A DNA stretch of 7,771 nucleotides from Alcaligenaceae bacterium (lineage in GTDB: Bacteria > Pseudomonadota > Gammaproteobacteria > Burkholderiales > Burkholderiaceae_B). The DNA is taken from positions 1-7,771 of the forward strand of contig JAAZDZ010000103.1 of assembly GCA_012512545.1 (NCBI GenBank), read 5' to 3'. The position numbers and the translations under genes are program-made. This document shows, one piece after another, positions 6,600 to 7,771 of this stretch. Positions within the stretch are counted from its first letter, which is position 1; every line of letters starts with the position of its first letter. The notes below the pieces were generated by a model. The model was given only the letters and a program-made list of their open reading frames with translations. It was not told the origin of the DNA and did not search any database.

Positions 6600-7374
6600 G
6601 GCGGCCCGCTTCCACCAGCTGATCCGACATGGCCATGAACTGCGCCGGGCTGACAGCCTCGGCACGGTCAGTGGGGGCGATGCCCAGAGCATCCCAGTCG
6701 ATATCGACGGCCCAGTCAGCCAGTACGCGGCGCAGCATCTTGCGACGCTGCGAGAAAGCCTGCGTCACTACCTGGGCGAACGCGGCCTCGCTGCGCGGGC
6801 GCGGGCGATCATCGGGCAGAGGAATCATGCGCACCACTGAAGACACCACCTTGGGCGGCGGGTCGAAGGCATCGGGCGCGACATCGAAAAGTTTTTCCAT
6901 GGCGTAACGCGCCTGCAGCATGATGGACAGGCGCCCGTAATCGCTGCTGCGCGGCTCAGCCACCATGCGATCAATGACTTCGCGTTGCAACATGAAGTGC
7001 TGGTCGCGCACCTGACCGGCGTACTGCACCAGATGGAACAGCAGCGGACTGGAAATGTTGTAGGGCAGGTTGCCGACAATGCGCAGCGACGCACCCAGCG
7101 CGGAAAAATCCACGGTCAGGGCATCTGCTTCCACTACATTCAGTCGGCCAGGCTCCCATGCGCTGCGCAAACGCGCCGCCAGATCGCGGTCGAGTTCCAC
7201 AACGGTGAGGCACTTCACTGATTGCAGCAATGGCCCCGTCAGCGCCGACAGGCCCGGCCCGATTTCCACCATGGAATCGTCGGCCTGCGGGCGGATGGCG
7301 CGCACAATCTGGTCGATCACGCCTGCATCGACCAGAAAATGCTGCCCAAAGCGTTTACGTGCCTGATGGGCCAT
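6592..7374 (-). CDS. rsmA: 16S rRNA (adenine1518-N6/adenine1519-N6)-dimethyltransferase
   Basis: RsmA (KsgA) uses S-adenosylmethionine to dimethylate two adjacent adenines in helix 45 of 16S rRNA during late 30S assembly; loss of it gives kasugamycin resistance in E. coli. The product is 260 residues, a normal length. Visible motifs are KRFGQHFL (7-14), SAM-binding motif [11 protein letters not shown] (37-46), the acidic E60 in VVELDRD, D84 in EADAL, the catalytic motif [12 protein letters not shown] (102-113), DPPPKV (171-176) and [10 protein letters not shown] (207-216). The ATG at 7374 begins 2 nt after the surA stop with no evident Shine-Dalgarno, so translation is probably coupled to surA and the two genes share a transcript. 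Its stop lies inside the convergent SpmAB gene, which overlaps it by 8 bp. Nothing suggests loss of function. Confidence 0.97.
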   Translation of the reverse strand: MAHQARKRFGQHFLVDAGVIDQIVRAIRPQADDSMVEIGPGLSALTGPLLQSVKCLTVVELDRDLAARLRSAWEPGRLNVVEADALTVDFSALGASLRIVGNLPYNISSPLLFHLVQYAGQVRDQHFMLQREVIDRMVAEPRSSDYGRLSIMLQARYAMEKLFDVAPDAFDPPPKVVSSVVRMIPLPDDRPRPRSEAAFAQVVTQAFSQRRKMLRRVLADWAVDIDWDALGIAPTDRAEAVSPAQFMAMSDQLVEAGRLR

Positions 7375-7376
7375 GT

Positions 7377-7771
7377 TCAGCGGCGCTGCGCGTTACGATT
7401 GGCTTGCGGGTCCAGCCGGTTATCCACATAGGCTTCGCCATACAGTTCATTCAGCCACTGATCGACCGCAGGCTCAATGCGCCGCTGGAAGAGAAGCTGA
7501 CGGGCCTGCATGCGCTGGTATTCCTGCCCCATATCCTGGTTGCGGCGTTCCAGCACTTCGACAATGTGCCAACCGAATGGCGATTTGAAGGGTTCGCTGA
7601 TTTCGCCTGGCTGCAACGCATTCATGATCTGCTCAAAGGCGGGCACGGTTTCGCCTGGCGAGAGCCAGCCAAGGTCGCCGCCTTGCGGTGCCGTTGCGTC
7701 ATCCGAATGACGACGCGCCATTTCCTGGAAGGATTCGCCTCCCAGCAGACGATCGCGCAGCTGGCGCAAAC
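7377..7771 (-). CDS. surA: Periplasmic chaperone/peptidyl-prolyl isomerase SurA, C-terminal part (5' end outside window)
   Basis: SurA is a periplasmic chaperone that escorts outer-membrane beta-barrel proteins to the BAM complex. Only the last 130 residues are visible. They hold most of the second parvulin-type rotamase domain, with [19 protein letters not shown] (visible residues 29-35), [15 protein letters not shown] and [12 protein letters not shown] (about 65-76). A C-terminal helical segment follows with [15 protein letters not shown], comparable to the SurA tail that packs onto the N-terminal chaperone domain. These features, plus the adjacent ksgA, favour SurA over other parvulins such as PpiD or PrsA-like proteins. 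The tail beyond NRL adds 11 polar residues rich in Asn, Gln and Arg. The stop is 2 nt from the ksgA start. The true start, signal peptide and first rotamase domain lie beyond the right edge. Confidence 0.92.
   Translation of the reverse strand, partial: LRQLRDRLLGGESFQEMARRHSDDATAPQGGDLGWLSPGETVPAFEQIMNALQPGEISEPFKSPFGWHIVEVLERRNQDMGQEYQRMQARQLLFQRRIEPAVDQWLNELYGEAYVDNRLDPQANRNAQRR

Overview
The window looks like ordinary chromosomal DNA from a Gram-negative betaproteobacterium, most likely Burkholderiales and close to the Alcaligenaceae (Bordetella/Achromobacter type). The evidence is the high G+C sequence, the LPS-heptose gene gmhB directly behind glyS, a GloA with the enterobacterial metal-ligand pattern, a surA-ksgA pair, and an acyltransferase with the KHQSAWE motif that I associate with this group. 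The taxonomic call is from memory of gene order and protein style, not from a search. I see no mobile element, CRISPR array, tRNA, rRNA or phage gene.

Layout. Bases 1-2625 (+) carry a compact co-directional run: the 3' end of glyS, gmhB, a plsC-family acyltransferase and a YgjP-type zinc metalloprotein. They are joined by a 1-nt overlap, a 1-nt gap and a 14-nt overlap, so they are probably one operon. gloA (2659-3054, +) follows after 33 nt with its own strong ribosome binding site. A FadE-type acyl-CoA dehydrogenase homologue (3051-5273, -) converges on gloA; both stop codons lie in the same TTAA. A 96-bp divergent spacer separates it from a fused SpmA-SpmB membrane protein (5370-6599, +). 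The 3' end of that gene overlaps ksgA/rsmA (6592-7374, -) by 8 bp. The 3' part of surA (7377 to the window end, -) lies 2 nt upstream of ksgA.

Function. The left block mixes translation (GlyRS), LPS core precursor synthesis (GmhB) and probably phospholipid acylation (PlsC family). GloA detoxifies methylglyoxal. The right block pairs outer-membrane protein folding (SurA) with 16S rRNA dimethylation (KsgA), the same association as in E. coli but without pdxA between them. The FadE homologue and the SpmAB fusion have no evident pathway link to their neighbours.

I do not find a convincing new multi-gene system. The most unusual item is the FadE homologue. It keeps the family's overall framework, but three hallmark active-site segments appear substituted: the TSPEAGSD-type segment, the R-x-x-F segment and the catalytic Glu.
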